64,000 nt of DNA from Intrasporangiaceae bacterium URHB0013 (GCA_000620545.1 JIBA01000014.1:248001-312000); one strand, 5' to 3'. Positions 17,925 through 27,266 are shown, counted from the first letter of the stretch. The notes: generated from the letters alone by a model not told the origin. Numbers and translations are program-made.

Positions 17925-19846
17925 TCCGCGAGCCACGCGGCATACGCGTCGAACGTGTAGGGACGGCCGAGGAAGTCCTCGACGAGATCCGCGGCGTCGC
18001 GCCGCCCTCCCTGCGCGAGCACCTTGTCCCGGTAGGCGCCGGCGACCTCGGGGTCGAACAGGTCGCCGCGGTCGAAGGCCGAGAACATGTCCTTGGCGAT
18101 GACGAGCGACCACATGTAGGTGTAGTAGGCCGAGCTGTAGCCGTCGAGGTGCCCGAAGTGGCACTGCATGTGCGTGCCCTCGAGGTAGGGGAAGACGGAG
18201 TAGCGGCCCATGAGCTCCCGGAGGCGGGCCGTGAGGTCGTCGCTCTGGTGCACGTGGAAGTCGTAGGACAGGGCGGCGTAGAACATCTGCGTCCGCGCGT
18301 CGTAACCCTTGCCGAAGTCGTCGGCCCGACGCATCGCCTCCACGAGCTCGGCCGGGATGGTCTCCCCGTCGGCGTTGCGGGCGAAGGTCGCGAGCACGTC
18401 GGCGTCCCAGGCCCACTCCTCGAGCATCTGGCTCGGTGCCTCGACGAAGTCCCACTCCGTCGCGACACCGGAGAAGCGCACCCACTCGGTGCGGCCGGCG
18501 AGCACGTGGTGCACGAGGTGACCGAACTCGTGGAAGAGGGTGACGACCTCGTCGTGCTCCATGAGGCCGCGGTTGAAGTTGCAGACGAGGACGCCCTCGG
18601 CCAGCTGCGTGCCGGCCACCCCGCGGGCGAGGTCGAACTGCGCCGCGTGCTTGTACTTGCCGTCGCGCGGGTGCAGGTCGAGGTGGATGCGGCCGATGCG
18701 CTCTCCGTGGAAGGACACGTCATACGTCGCGACCTCCTCGTGCCATGTGCGGGCGTCCTCGCGCGGGACCGGCGACCACTCGAGCCCGAACAGGCGACCG
18801 GTGACGTCGAGCAGACCCTGGCGCACAGCCTCGAACGGGAAGTAGGTCCGCACGCGCTGGGCGTCGACGGCGAGGTCCTCCTTGCGGACGAGCTCGGCGT
18901 AGTAGGACACGTCGGCGCCGTCGATGTCGGTGGCGTCGGCGCGGTCCCGGCGCAGCCGTTCGAGAAGCACCGCCTTGTCGCGCTCGGCGCTCGAGGCCGA
19001 CAGCTCGGCGATGCGGTCGACGAACTCCCCGATCGCCTTGCCGCTGCCGATCATCTTGACCTCGGCGTCGTAGTCGGCCCAGGACTCGTAGCCGAGAAGC
19101 GAGGCGTGCTCGCGGCGGACGGCGAAGATCTCCTGGAGCACGCGGTCGTTGGCCGGCCAGGCGATGGTCAGGAACTCGGTCACGAGGTCGCGGCGGGTCT
19201 GGGCGTCGTGCGCGAACGTGCGGAAGGGCACGACGTCGGGGTAGTCAGTCGTCACGGTCACGAGGCCGTCCTCATCGACCGGGTGCGCGTCGACCCAGTC
19301 CTGCGGGAGGCCCGCGAGCCGGTCGGGGGTGATCCGGATGCTGCGGACGTCCTCGCGGATGTTCTTGCTGAACTCCTGGCTCAGCAGGATCGCGCGCTCG
19401 CTCAGCTCACGCAGGCGGTCACGCGTCGGCTCATCGCGGTCGACGCCGGACCGCCGGAAGTCGCGCAGCGTCCGTTCGAGCACCCGGGTGGCGTCGGCGT
19501 CCAGGCCGCTCGCGTCGAGACCGGCGAGGACGGCATACAGCTGCGTGTCGAGACCGAGGTCGGTGTCGAGCTTCTGCACCTGCTGGGCCACCGACTCGGC
19601 GCGCTCGCGCACGGTCGCCTCGGGGTGCACCTCGGAGAAGAGCGACCCGACGGAGGCTGCGTTGGAGAGGGCCGTCTGGGCGTCGTTCCAGACGCGGAGC
19701 ACCTCGAGCGGCTCCTGGGGCGGGTCGCTGCGCAGGCCCTCGACGAGGGACCGCGCCAGCGCGAGCTGCTGCTCGCCGCGGGCGCCGACCCAGTCGATCC
19801 AGTCGCTCTCGAGGGGCAGGGGCAGGTGGGTGGGCTCCGTGGTCAC
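17921..19846 (-). CDS. M3 family oligopeptidase (thimet/Dcp type)
   Basis: Cytosolic zinc metallopeptidase that trims short peptides, 641 residues, a normal length for Dcp/OpdA relatives. The zinc site is HEFGHLVHH with a downstream Glu (VEAPSQMLEEWAWD), and the C-terminal substrate loop has GYSSAYYTYMWS. No signal peptide, so it acts in the cytosol. Start: the frame also has a GTG at 19855, but TACAGT lies seven bases before GTG 19846, giving VTTEPTHLPLPL. Its stop overlaps the MOSC gene start. Confidence 0.95.
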   Translation of the reverse strand: MTTEPTHLPLPLESDWIDWVGARGEQQLALARSLVEGLRSDPPQEPLEVLRVWNDAQTALSNAASVGSLFSEVHPEATVRERAESVAQQVQKLDTDLGLDTQLYAVLAGLDASGLDADATRVLERTLRDFRRSGVDRDEPTRDRLRELSERAILLSQEFSKNIREDVRSIRITPDRLAGLPQDWVDAHPVDEDGLVTVTTDYPDVVPFRTFAHDAQTRRDLVTEFLTIAWPANDRVLQEIFAVRREHASLLGYESWADYDAEVKMIGSGKAIGEFVDRIAELSASSAERDKAVLLERLRRDRADATDIDGADVSYYAELVRKEDLAVDAQRVRTYFPFEAVRQGLLDVTGRLFGLEWSPVPREDARTWHEEVATYDVSFHGERIGRIHLDLHPRDGKYKHAAQFDLARGVAGTQLAEGVLVCNFNRGLMEHDEVVTLFHEFGHLVHHVLAGRTEWVRFSGVATEWDFVEAPSQMLEEWAWDADVLATFARNADGETIPAELVEAMRRADDFGKGYDARTQMFYAALSYDFHVHQSDDLTARLRELMGRYSVFPYLEGTHMQCHFGHLDGYSSAYYTYMWSLVIAKDMFSAFDRGDLFDPEVAGAYRDKVLAQGGRRDAADLVEDFLGRPYTFDAYAAWLAE

Positions 19847-19853
19847 AGAGGGC

Positions 19854-19859
19854 ACTGTA
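19854..19859 (-). promoter_or_regulatory. -10 element (TACAGT) of the M3 peptidase gene
   Basis: GGCATACAGT on the minus strand, seven bases before GTG 19846. It decides the start. Confidence 0.5.
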
Positions 19860-19888
19860 TGCCGCCGCCCTCCCCCTGCGTCGAACGT

Positions 19889-21184
19889 CTATTCCCAGAG
19901 CTGGAGCGAGCGGGTCACGATGTCGGCGAGGTCGTCGGGCCCGACCTCGCGCGGGCTCGTCGCGAGGAGCCGCTGCTGCCTGAGCGCCCCGTCGACCAGA
20001 ACGTCGACGTCGTGCTCGTCGTAGCCGACGGCTCGCAGGCCGTTCGGCATCCCGACGTCGCGCATGAGGTCGACGAGGACGCGGGGAAGCACGTCGCACG
20101 CGGGCGAGTCCTCGTGCGCTCCGTGCCCCGGGTCGAGCAGTCGGGCGGCCGCCAGATGACGCTGGGGGTCGGACTCGAAGGTCCACCGGAAGGCCTCTGG
20201 TGCCGTGAGCGCGACCGCCATGCCGTGCGGCACCATCGGCTCGTCCCTCGGGTAGCCGTCCGGGTGGAAGTCGCGCACCCGACCGGCGATCGGGTAGGCG
20301 TTGGCGTGCGGCACGTGAACGCCCGCGTTGCCGAACCCGAGACCGGCGAACGTCGCCGCCAGCGCCATGTCACCCCTGGCGGCCTCGTCGGAACCGTCGC
20401 GAACCGCCGCGCGGAACGCCTTGCTCAACAACGACATCGACCGCTCGGCCCACATGTCGGAGATCGGGTTGCTGCCGCAGTACGGCACGCGCTCGCCGGG
20501 CAGCTTGCGCTCGTAGCTCGTGAACGGGCGCGCCGTCCAGCTCTCCAGCGCGTGGCACAGGATGTCCATGCCGGCGCTGGCCGTCACTCCTGCAGGCTGC
20601 GTCGCGGTGAGCCGCGGGTCGACGACGGCCAGGCTCGGTCTGAGCCGCACGTGGCTGATCCCGGTCTTGACCTTGAGCGCGAGGACGTCGAGGACGCAGA
20701 TGGTGGTGCTCTCGGCCCCCGTCCCGGTCGTCGTCGGCACCGCGACGAGGGGCGCGAGCGGACGGGTCGGGGCCCGCCCGGCACCGACCGGCGGGTTGAT
20801 GTAGTCCATGAGCTCCCCGCCGTCGCTGAGGAGCAGGTCCACGGCCTTCGCCGTGTCGATGGCCGACCCCCCGCCGACCGCCACGTAGCCGTCGAACGGA
20901 CCGTCGGCCCGCGCCCGCTCGACCGCCACCTCGAGGCTCGCGTCGGTCGGCTCGACGTGCGCCGAGTCGTGCACGACGGCCTCGATCCCGACGCCACGAA
21001 TGCCCGCCGCCACACGGTCCGGCCAGCCCGTCTCGAGGACGCCGGCGTCGGTGACGAGCAGCACCCGGTGTGCGCCGAGCGCCACGAGGTCGTGCCCCAC
21101 CTCGTCGGCGGCCCCGAAGCCGAACTTCAGCTGCGGGGCTCCGTAGGTGAAGACGGACTCGGGGTTGGCCGGCGACCACGTCAT
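19889..21184 (-). CDS. Iron-containing alcohol dehydrogenase, hydroxyacid-oxoacid transhydrogenase-like
   Basis: The 431-residue protein resembles human ADHFE1, which oxidises gamma-hydroxybutyrate while reducing 2-oxoglutarate to 2-hydroxyglutarate. Shared stretches include HVEPTDASLEVAVERA, YVAVGGGSAIDTAKA (nucleotide site), PLVAVPTTTGTGAE, GMDILCHALESWT, GSNPISDMWA and FAGLGFGNAGVHVPHANAYPI with metal-ligand histidines. This is family knowledge; the substrate in this organism is inferred. ATG 21184 lies six bases after TAGGGT. The promoter is shared back to back with the ferredoxin reductase gene, so the two start codons are only 22 bases apart. Confidence 0.87.
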   Translation of the reverse strand: MTWSPANPESVFTYGAPQLKFGFGAADEVGHDLVALGAHRVLLVTDAGVLETGWPDRVAAGIRGVGIEAVVHDSAHVEPTDASLEVAVERARADGPFDGYVAVGGGSAIDTAKAVDLLLSDGGELMDYINPPVGAGRAPTRPLAPLVAVPTTTGTGAESTTICVLDVLALKVKTGISHVRLRPSLAVVDPRLTATQPAGVTASAGMDILCHALESWTARPFTSYERKLPGERVPYCGSNPISDMWAERSMSLLSKAFRAAVRDGSDEAARGDMALAATFAGLGFGNAGVHVPHANAYPIAGRVRDFHPDGYPRDEPMVPHGMAVALTAPEAFRWTFESDPQRHLAAARLLDPGHGAHEDSPACDVLPRVLVDLMRDVGMPNGLRAVGYDEHDVDVLVDGALRQQRLLATSPREVGPDDLADIVTRSLQLWE

Positions 21185-21190
21185 GGGCCC

Positions 21191-21200
21191 ACCCTAGGCT
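21191..21200. promoter_or_regulatory. Symmetrical bidirectional -10 element
   Basis: ACCCTAGGCT contains TAGGGT for the minus gene (21196-21191) and TAGGCT for the plus gene (21195-21200), sharing the central TA. Each is six bases from its start codon. Both transcripts are therefore predicted leaderless and mutually exclusive at this site. Confidence 0.6.
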
Positions 21201-21206
21201 GGGCAC

Positions 21207-22481
21207 ATGGCCCCCGACCCGACCGCCAGGACACTGGTGGTCGGCGCGGGACAGGCCGGCATCTCGCTCGTCACGGCCCTGCGCGAGCTCGGTGACACGC
21301 AGCCGGTCGTGCTGGTCGGCGACGAGCCCGAGCCGCCCTATGAGCGGCCACCTCTGTCGAAGACCTACCTGCGCGGCGAGCACGACCGGGCCTCGCTCAT
21401 CTTCCACGACGCAGCCTGGTTCGCCGATCTCGGCGTCGAGCTCGTCACCGGTGACGCCGTCGCGACGGTCGGGCGTGACGCCTCGGGCGGAGTGGCCACC
21501 ACGGCGTCGGGCCGCACCCTCGCCTTCGACCGCCTCGCGCTGACCACGGGAGCCGTCAACCGCGTTCTGCCGGTCGAGGGCGCCGCCCTCGACGGAGTCC
21601 ACTCGGTCCGCACTCTCGGCGATGCCGACCGGCTCGCACCCCGCCTGCGGTCCGCGCGCCGGGTCGTCGTCGTGGGCGGCGGCTTCATCGGACTCGAGAT
21701 CGCTGCCGGCGCGCGGGCGCTCGGCGCCGACGTCACTGTCGTGGAGGCGACCGACCGCCTTCTCGGTCGTGCGGTCACACCGGTGCTGTCGGAAGCAGTG
21801 CGCGCGGCGCACGAGCGCCGCGGCACGCGGGTCCTGCTGGAGACCACCGCCGTTCGCCTCACGGGCGAGCGCGGTGGCGTCACGGGCGTCGAGCTGGCTG
21901 ACGGCACGACGCTGCCCGCCGAGGTGGTCGTCGTCGGCATCGGGGCCGTCCCCCGCACCGACCTCGCGGAGCAGCTCGGCCTGCTCGTCGAGGCCCGCGG
22001 GATCGTCGTGGACGAGCACGCCCGCACGTCCGATGGAGTCACCGTCGCGGCCGGCGACTGCACCGTCGGGCCCAACCCGTTCGACTGCGGCGAAGCGGGC
22101 CTGGTGCGGCTCGAGAGCGTCCCGCACGCGAGCGACCAGGCGCGGACGGCAGCGGCGACCCTCGCCGGCCACCGGACGGCATACGACCGCGTGCCGTGGT
22201 TCTGGAGCGACCAGGGCGACCTCCGGCTGCAGATGGCGGGTCTCCCCCAGGGCGCCGACCAGACGGTCGTGCGCGGCGACGTCACCACAGAGCGCTTCTC
22301 GCTGCTCAGCTATCGGAGTGGGCGGCTCATCGCCGTCGAGTCGGTCGGCAGCCCGACCGACTACCTCGCGGTGAAACGAGCCCTCGAGAAGGGTATGAGC
22401 ATGGACGCCGACGCGGCGGCGGACACCTCCGTCCCGCTCAAACGGCTCATCACGAGGGTGCGGGACACCGACCCAGCCTGA
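21207..22481 (+). CDS. FAD-dependent ferredoxin/rubredoxin reductase
   Basis: NAD(P)H-dependent flavoprotein that passes electrons to a ferredoxin, for example for a cytochrome P450 or oxygenase. At 424 residues it has the FAD-binding start TLVVGAGQAGISL, the PPYERPPLSKTYLRG segment typical of oxygenase-coupled reductases, a second NAD(P) Rossmann motif VVVVGGGFIGLEIA and the FAD-contact VAAGDCTVGPN. The C-terminal third (VPWFWSDQGDLRLQMAG) is the reductase dimer domain. No ferredoxin or oxygenase gene is adjacent, so its partner is elsewhere. ATG 21207 is leaderless, divergent from the transhydrogenase-like gene. Confidence 0.92.
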   Translation: MAPDPTARTLVVGAGQAGISLVTALRELGDTQPVVLVGDEPEPPYERPPLSKTYLRGEHDRASLIFHDAAWFADLGVELVTGDAVATVGRDASGGVATTASGRTLAFDRLALTTGAVNRVLPVEGAALDGVHSVRTLGDADRLAPRLRSARRVVVVGGGFIGLEIAAGARALGADVTVVEATDRLLGRAVTPVLSEAVRAAHERRGTRVLLETTAVRLTGERGGVTGVELADGTTLPAEVVVVGIGAVPRTDLAEQLGLLVEARGIVVDEHARTSDGVTVAAGDCTVGPNPFDCGEAGLVRLESVPHASDQARTAAATLAGHRTAYDRVPWFWSDQGDLRLQMAGLPQGADQTVVRGDVTTERFSLLSYRSGRLIAVESVGSPTDYLAVKRALEKGMSMDADAAADTSVPLKRLITRVRDTDPA

Positions 22482-22541
22482 CGCGCGGACCGCCGAGGGC
22501 CGCGTCAGCGTGATCGTCGCCCAGGGGAAGGGACTGATCGC

Positions 22542-24299
22542 ATGCATGCTCTGGCGGGTCTGCCCACGGCGGACACCCTCATCAGCGCCAACGCCGTCGA
22601 CTACGTCATCATCGCCCTCTACTTCGTCTTCGTGCTGGGCATCGGGGTCATGGCGAGGCGAGCGGTGTCCGACTCGATCGACTTCTTCCTCTCCGGGCGG
22701 TCGCTCCCGGCGTGGGTCACCGGCCTCGCCTTCATCTCGGCGAACCTCGGTGCCGTCGAGATCATGGGCATGTCGGCCAACGGCGCCGAGCTCGGCATCT
22801 CGACCGTGCACTACTTCTGGGTCGGCGCGATCCCCGCCATGCTCTTCCTCGGCGTCGTGATGATGCCGTTCTACTACGGCTCGAAGGTGCGCTCCGTGCC
22901 GGAGTTCATGTTCCGCCGCTTCGGCACGGGTGCCCACCTCGTCAACGCGCTCAGCTTCGCGCTCGCGCAGCTGCTCATCGCGGGCGTCAACCTCTACCTG
23001 CTCGGCTCGATCGTGCACGCGCTGCTCGGCTGGCCGCTGTGGCTCGCCCTGCTCGTGGCAGCCGCCATCGTGCTGTCCTACATCACGCTCGGTGGGCTCT
23101 CCGCAGCGATCTACAACGAGGTGCTCCAGTTCTTCGTCATCGTCGCCGCGCTGCTGCCGTTGACCCTCATCGGCCTCAACCGCGTCGGCGGCGTGCAGGG
23201 CCTCAAGGACCGGCTCACCGAGTTCGCGGCGTCCGCACCCGCCTCGGCCGGTGTCCCTCCGGCGGAGCAGCAGCTCAGCTCCTGGCCGGGCCAGGCGCTG
23301 TCCGGCTTCGAGTCGCCGTTCTGGTCGGTCGTCGGCATCGTCTTCGGCCTCGGCTTCGTGCTGTCCTTCGGCTACTGGACGACGAACTTCGTCGAGGTCC
23401 AGCGCGCCATGGCGTCCAACTCGATGTCGGCCGCGCGCAAGACGCCGATCATCGGGTCCTTCGCCAAGATGTTCGTGCCCTTCATCGTCATCGTGCCCGG
23501 GATGATCGCTGCCGTCCTCGTCAAGGAGATCGGCGAGCTCAAGGCCGGGGGCTCGCCGCCCGGTGGCGCCTCCGGCGAGGGGGTCAAGTACAACGACTCC
23601 CTGCTGCTGCTCATGCGCGACATCCTGCCCAACGGCCTGCTCGGCGTCGCCATCGCGGGTCTGCTCGCGGCCTTCATGGCAGGCATGGCCGCCAACATCT
23701 CCGCGTTCAACACCGTCTTCAGCTACGACCTGTGGCAGCGCTACATCCGCAAGGACCACAGCGACGACTACTACCTGCGCATCGGGCGTCTCGCCACGGT
23801 CGGCGCGACGGTGATCGCGGTGTTCACGGCCGTCATCGCGAGCTCGTTCAGCAACGTCATGGACTACCTCCAGTCGCTGTTCGGCTTCTTCAACGCACCA
23901 CTCTTCGCGACCTTCATCCTCGGCATGTTCTGGAAGCGGATGACCGCCACCGCGGGGTGGGTCGGCCTCTCGGCCGGAACGCTCTCGGCCGTGCTCGTGG
24001 CCTTCCTCAGCGAGGACGCCTTCGGGTCAGCCAGCCTCGGCGTCATCCCGGTCGGTGGCCAGGGTGCGGCCTTCATCGCGGCGTCGGCTGCCTTCGTCGT
24101 CGACATCGCGCTCAGCGTCGTCGTCTCGCTCTTCACCCGGCCGAAGCCGGCTTCCGAGCTGCGCGGGCTCGTCTACTCGGAGACCCCGCGGGAGGACCTC
24201 GTCGACCTCGAGGAGATCAGGCTGCCCTGGTACCGGCGCACGCTCCCACTCGCGGGCATCTCGCTCGGCCTCGTCATCGTCCTCAACTTCTTGTTCTGA
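22542..24299 (+). CDS. Sodium:solute symporter (SSS family)
   Basis: Membrane symporter of 585 residues with about 13-14 membrane segments. Family marks are the first helix VDYVIIALYFVFVLGIGVMARR, DFFLSGRSLPAWVTGLAFISANLGAVEIMG, and GLLAAFMAGMAANISAFNTVFSYDLWQ, the conserved sodium-site helix. An extracellular Ser/Pro/Gly loop (about 230-250) and a cytosolic Gly-rich loop break up the bundle. The SGLT-like pattern suggests a sugar or organic-acid substrate, but it cannot be assigned. ATG 22542 follows AGGGGAAGGGA. A small membrane gene follows 13 bases later. Confidence 0.93.
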   Translation: MHALAGLPTADTLISANAVDYVIIALYFVFVLGIGVMARRAVSDSIDFFLSGRSLPAWVTGLAFISANLGAVEIMGMSANGAELGISTVHYFWVGAIPAMLFLGVVMMPFYYGSKVRSVPEFMFRRFGTGAHLVNALSFALAQLLIAGVNLYLLGSIVHALLGWPLWLALLVAAAIVLSYITLGGLSAAIYNEVLQFFVIVAALLPLTLIGLNRVGGVQGLKDRLTEFAASAPASAGVPPAEQQLSSWPGQALSGFESPFWSVVGIVFGLGFVLSFGYWTTNFVEVQRAMASNSMSAARKTPIIGSFAKMFVPFIVIVPGMIAAVLVKEIGELKAGGSPPGGASGEGVKYNDSLLLLMRDILPNGLLGVAIAGLLAAFMAGMAANISAFNTVFSYDLWQRYIRKDHSDDYYLRIGRLATVGATVIAVFTAVIASSFSNVMDYLQSLFGFFNAPLFATFILGMFWKRMTATAGWVGLSAGTLSAVLVAFLSEDAFGSASLGVIPVGGQGAAFIAASAAFVVDIALSVVVSLFTRPKPASELRGLVYSETPREDLVDLEEIRLPWYRRTLPLAGISLGLVIVLNFLF

Positions 24300-24312
24300 C
24301 AGGAGCCTCGAC

Positions 24313-24645
24313 ATGAGCGACCAGCACCGGCTCGGCGCACCGGACCCCGACGAGAAACGGGTTCGGCGGCACACCGCGGGCGCCTTCGACATCCGCAACT
24401 TCATCGGCGCCCTGCTCGGCCTCTACGGCGTCATCCTCACCCTGATGGGCATCTTCGGCGACAAGGCCTACGACAAGACGGGCAACATCGACGCCAACCT
24501 GTATGCCGGCCTCGTCCTGCTCCTCATCAGCGCCTTCTTCTTCGGCTGGGCGCGGATCAAGCCGATCATCGTGCCCGAGCACGTCGAGCCGGCTGACGAG
24601 GACCCGACCCGTCCCGCGCCGAGACGCAGGCCGAGAAGACGCTGA
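24313..24645 (+). CDS. Small two-helix membrane protein downstream of the symporter
   Basis: A 110-residue protein with two membrane helices (about 29-50, IRNFIGALLGLYGVILTLMGIF, and about 65-84, LYAGLVLLLISAFFFGWA) and a basic C-terminal tail. No known domain. ATG 24313 has AGGAG nine bases upstream. A small protein of this kind often follows SSS symporters in actinobacteria, which suggests an accessory or regulatory subunit; that role is inference. Confidence 0.75.
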   Translation: MSDQHRLGAPDPDEKRVRRHTAGAFDIRNFIGALLGLYGVILTLMGIFGDKAYDKTGNIDANLYAGLVLLLISAFFFGWARIKPIIVPEHVEPADEDPTRPAPRRRPRRR

Positions 24646-24678
24646 CGTCCGCCCCCGTCTTGATCCTTGGACGGAGGC

Positions 24679-25539
24679 TCAGGAGCGGCTGCGGCGTCTC
24701 GGGCGGGGCTGGCAGGCGGGGCACGAGAAGGACGAGCGGTTCATGAACTGCTCGCGCCGCATGATGGTGCCGCAGCGGTCGCACGGCGTGCCGGCTCGGC
24801 CGTAGGCGTGCAGCGACCGGTCGAAGTAGCCGCTGGCGCCGTTAACGTTGACGTAGAGCGCGTCGAAGCTCGTGCCGCCCTGGCCGAGCGCCTCGGCCAT
24901 GACCTGACGAGCGTGGTCCAGCAGGCGGTCGAGCGTGGGTTTCGTCAGCGACGAGCACACCCGCTCGCCGTGCACCTTCGCGCGCCAGAGCGCCTCGTCG
25001 GCGTAGATGTTGCCGATGCCGGAGACGAGGGACTGGTCGAGCAGGGCCCGCTTGACGGCGCTGTCGCGTTGCTTCATCCGCCGCACGACGGACCTCTGGT
25101 CGTAGACCGGCTCGAAGGGGTCCGGTGCGATGTGCGCGACGGACGCAGGGATGCCGTCGGTGCGCAGCGGCGACAGCGCGAGCCCTCCGAAGGTCCTCTG
25201 GTCGACGAAGCGCAGCTGTGGGCCTCCGTCGGAGAAGTCGAAGCGGGCGTGGCAGTGCTTCTCGAGCGGCGCGTCGGCCGGCTCGACGAGCATCTGCCCG
25301 CTCATCCCGAGATGCACGATGAGCGCGTCCTCGCCGTCGAGGGCCAGCCAGAGGTACTTGCCCCGGCGTGAGGCCGCGGTGACGGTCACGTCGTGCAGGC
25401 GCGCGGCGAGGTCCTCGGGTCCCGCGTCGTGCCGGCGTGCGACGCGGACGCCGGTGATGCGGGCACGCGTGACGTGACGCCCGACCACGTGCTCCTCGAG
25501 GCCCCGGCGCACGACCTCGACCTCGGGCAGCTCGGGCAC
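24679..25539 (-). CDS. mutM: Formamidopyrimidine-DNA glycosylase
   Basis: Excises 8-oxoguanine and formamidopyrimidines and cleaves the abasic site. The 286-residue enzyme begins PELPEVE (catalytic Pro after Met removal, Glu3), has Lys in RGKYLWL, the helix-two-turn-helix [14 protein letters not shown] and a C-terminal zinc finger CDRCG...CPACQ. GTG 25539 lies seven bases after the rnc stop. This mutM-after-rnc order is standard in Actinobacteria. Confidence 0.97.
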   Translation of the reverse strand: MPELPEVEVVRRGLEEHVVGRHVTRARITGVRVARRHDAGPEDLAARLHDVTVTAASRRGKYLWLALDGEDALIVHLGMSGQMLVEPADAPLEKHCHARFDFSDGGPQLRFVDQRTFGGLALSPLRTDGIPASVAHIAPDPFEPVYDQRSVVRRMKQRDSAVKRALLDQSLVSGIGNIYADEALWRAKVHGERVCSSLTKPTLDRLLDHARQVMAEALGQGGTSFDALYVNVNGASGYFDRSLHAYGRAGTPCDRCGTIMRREQFMNRSSFSCPACQPRPRRRSRS

Positions 25540-25546
25540 GAGCGGC

Positions 25547-26398
25547 TCAGGACTGCGTCGGGCCCGTGGCGCCGGCGGTCGAGCCGGCGGTCGAGGAGGA
25601 CGTCGAGGTGGCGGCGGCCGACGGGACGGCGGCGGCCGACGGGACGGCGGCGGTGCGACGGTCGTCGAGTAGGTGCCACGCCTCCTTGGCGGCCTTCTGC
25701 TCGGCCTCCTTCTTCGAGCGGCCGCGACCCTCGCCGAGAACCTCCTCGCCGACGACGACGCGGGCGTGGAACTCCTTCTCGTGGTCGGGTCCCTGCTCGC
25801 TGACGCGGTACTCGGGCGACCCCAGAGCCGAGCCGGCCGCCATCTCCTGCAGGCTCGTCTTCCAGTCGAGCCCGGCCCCCAGCGTGGCGGCCTCCTCGAT
25901 CAGCGGGTCGAAGTGGTGGTGCACGAAGCGGGCGGCGAGGTCGATGTCGGTCGAGAGGAAGACCGTGCCGATGAGGGCCTCGAGGGTGTCAGCGAGGATC
26001 GAGGCCTTGTCGCGGCCACCGGTGGCCTCTTCGCCCTTGCCGAGCATGACGTACTGCCCCAGGTCGAAGACCCGGGCGACGTCGGCGAGCGCACGCATGT
26101 TGACCACGGCGGCCCGCAGCTTCGCGAGCTGCCCCTCGGCGAGGTCAGGATGCTCACGGTAGAGCGACTCGGTGACGATGAGGCCCAGCACGGAGTCGCC
26201 GAGGAACTCGAGGCGCTCGTTGTTGGGCAGGCCGCCGTTCTCGTAGGCGTACGACCGGTGCGTCAGGGCACGCAGCAGCAGCGGCTCGTCGATGTCCTGG
26301 CCGACCACCTCGCGGAGGTGGGCGATCAGAGCATCGACGGGCCGCTGCGGCACCGCCGGAACGCCCCCAGCGCCAAGGCTGCTCACGGGGCTGCTCAC
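25547..26398 (-). CDS. rnc: Ribonuclease III
   Basis: Double-strand-specific endoribonuclease for rRNA and mRNA processing. The catalytic domain has the signature [14 protein letters not shown] and the metal-site [12 protein letters not shown]; a dsRNA-binding domain ([36 protein letters not shown]) follows. Beyond residue 245 a low-complexity Ala/Ser/Thr/Pro tail includes a repeated AAVPSA unit encoded by an 18-bp tandem duplication, not part of the usual fold. The frame is open far upstream; GTG 26398, just after the rpmF stop, is chosen as the first plausible start, with GTG 26386 as alternative. Confidence 0.95.
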   Translation of the reverse strand: MSSPVSSLGAGGVPAVPQRPVDALIAHLREVVGQDIDEPLLLRALTHRSYAYENGGLPNNERLEFLGDSVLGLIVTESLYREHPDLAEGQLAKLRAAVVNMRALADVARVFDLGQYVMLGKGEEATGGRDKASILADTLEALIGTVFLSTDIDLAARFVHHHFDPLIEEAATLGAGLDWKTSLQEMAAGSALGSPEYRVSEQGPDHEKEFHARVVVGEEVLGEGRGRSKKEAEQKAAKEAWHLLDDRRTAAVPSAAAVPSAAATSTSSSTAGSTAGATGPTQS

Positions 26399-26405
26399 GG
26401 TGTGA

Positions 26406-26600
26406 TCAGGCCTGGTGCTCGGTGCGCTCGGCTGCGGCGTAGTGACGGCCCTTGTACGTGCCACACGAGGGGCACGCGATGTGCGGCTGGGTCGCCGCAC
26501 CGCACTGGGGGCACGTGGTGAGCGTCGTCGGCGTTGCCTTCCAGTTCGCACGACGCGAACGGGTGTTGGAGCGCGACATCTTCCGCTTCGGGACAGCCAC
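26406..26600 (-). CDS. rpmF: 50S ribosomal protein L32
   Basis: Ribosomal protein of 64 residues with the usual basic start ([19 protein letters not shown]) and a zinc ribbon CPQCG...CPSCG, so this is the zinc-binding (C+) paralogue. GTG 26600 lies one base after the yceD stop, so the two are translationally coupled as in most bacteria. Confidence 0.97.
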   Translation of the reverse strand: MAVPKRKMSRSNTRSRRANWKATPTTLTTCPQCGAATQPHIACPSCGTYKGRHYAAAERTEHQA

Positions 26601-26601
26601 G

Positions 26602-27177
26602 TCAGTTCCTCTTCTCTTGCGGGTCGTTCCCCAGCAGTCCGCTGAGGGACGACCACCTCGGGTCGATCACTTCATGATGATGGTCCGGGTCCTGCGCGAG
26701 GTGCATCCCACACTCGGAACACAACCCCGGGCAGTGGGGCCGGCACACCGGTTGGAACGGCAGCGTCGGCACGACAGCGTCCCGGAACACAGGCTCGAGG
26801 TCGATGAGGTCACCGACCAGCTCGTGCACCTCGTCCTCGTCCGAGTCGACGCCCACCTCGTGGTGGTGCGCCGCCCGGTCGGCATAGGCGAACAGCTCCT
26901 GGAAGGTCCCCTCGACATCGAGCTCGAGAGGATCCAGGCACCGCACGCACACGCCGGTCGCCGTGCCACTGACCGAACCCGTCACGAGGACACCTTCGAC
27001 GACGGACTCGAGTCGCACCTCGACCTGCACCGGCTGGCCGGCCTTGATCGAGATGACATCGGTTCCGAGGTCGTCGGGCAACGTGACCGTGCGCGAGATC
27101 TCGTGCATCGTGCCCGGTCGCCGAACAAGCTCCCTGGTGTCGAGCACCAGAGGAGAACGGGGATCGGGACGGTCCAT
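26602..27177 (-). CDS. yceD: YceD/DUF177 family protein
   Basis: Conserved protein encoded upstream of rpmF in most bacteria and linked to 23S rRNA metabolism. The 191-residue product has [14 protein letters not shown] and the C-terminal [13 protein letters not shown], a Cys cluster that may bind metal. ATG 27177 is chosen over longer frames because AGGAG lies two bases upstream and TACTGT eleven bases upstream. It heads yceD-rpmF-rnc-mutM. Confidence 0.92.
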   Translation of the reverse strand: MDRPDPRSPLVLDTRELVRRPGTMHEISRTVTLPDDLGTDVISIKAGQPVQVEVRLESVVEGVLVTGSVSGTATGVCVRCLDPLELDVEGTFQELFAYADRAAHHHEVGVDSDEDEVHELVGDLIDLEPVFRDAVVPTLPFQPVCRPHCPGLCSECGMHLAQDPDHHHEVIDPRWSSLSGLLGNDPQEKRN

Positions 27178-27188
27178 GACTCCTGCGC

Positions 27189-27194
27189 ACAGTA
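27189..27194 (-). promoter_or_regulatory. -10 element (TACTGT) of the yceD-rpmF-rnc-mutM operon
   Basis: TACTGT on the minus strand, eleven bases before ATG 27177, with a weak -35 TCTTGG (27216-27211) sixteen bases further upstream. The leader would be only a few bases. Confidence 0.45.
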
Positions 27195-27266
27195 GAGGAT
27201 TCGGTCCGCGCCAAGACGGACGTGGACCGACCTCCAAGGCTACTAGAGCGACGCCGTGCGCCCAAA

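Noticed and set aside
17873-21295. A 1140-codon open frame on the plus strand opposite the MOSC, M3 peptidase and transhydrogenase-like genes
   Set aside because: It spans three well-supported minus-strand genes and an intergenic region, has no known domain, and its Arg/Val/Glu-rich composition is typical of antisense frames in high-GC DNA.
20370-23759. A 1129-codon open frame on the minus strand opposite the ferredoxin reductase and symporter genes
   Set aside because: Low-complexity Asp/Arg/Gly composition and complete overlap with two clear membrane and flavoprotein genes mark it as an antisense artefact.
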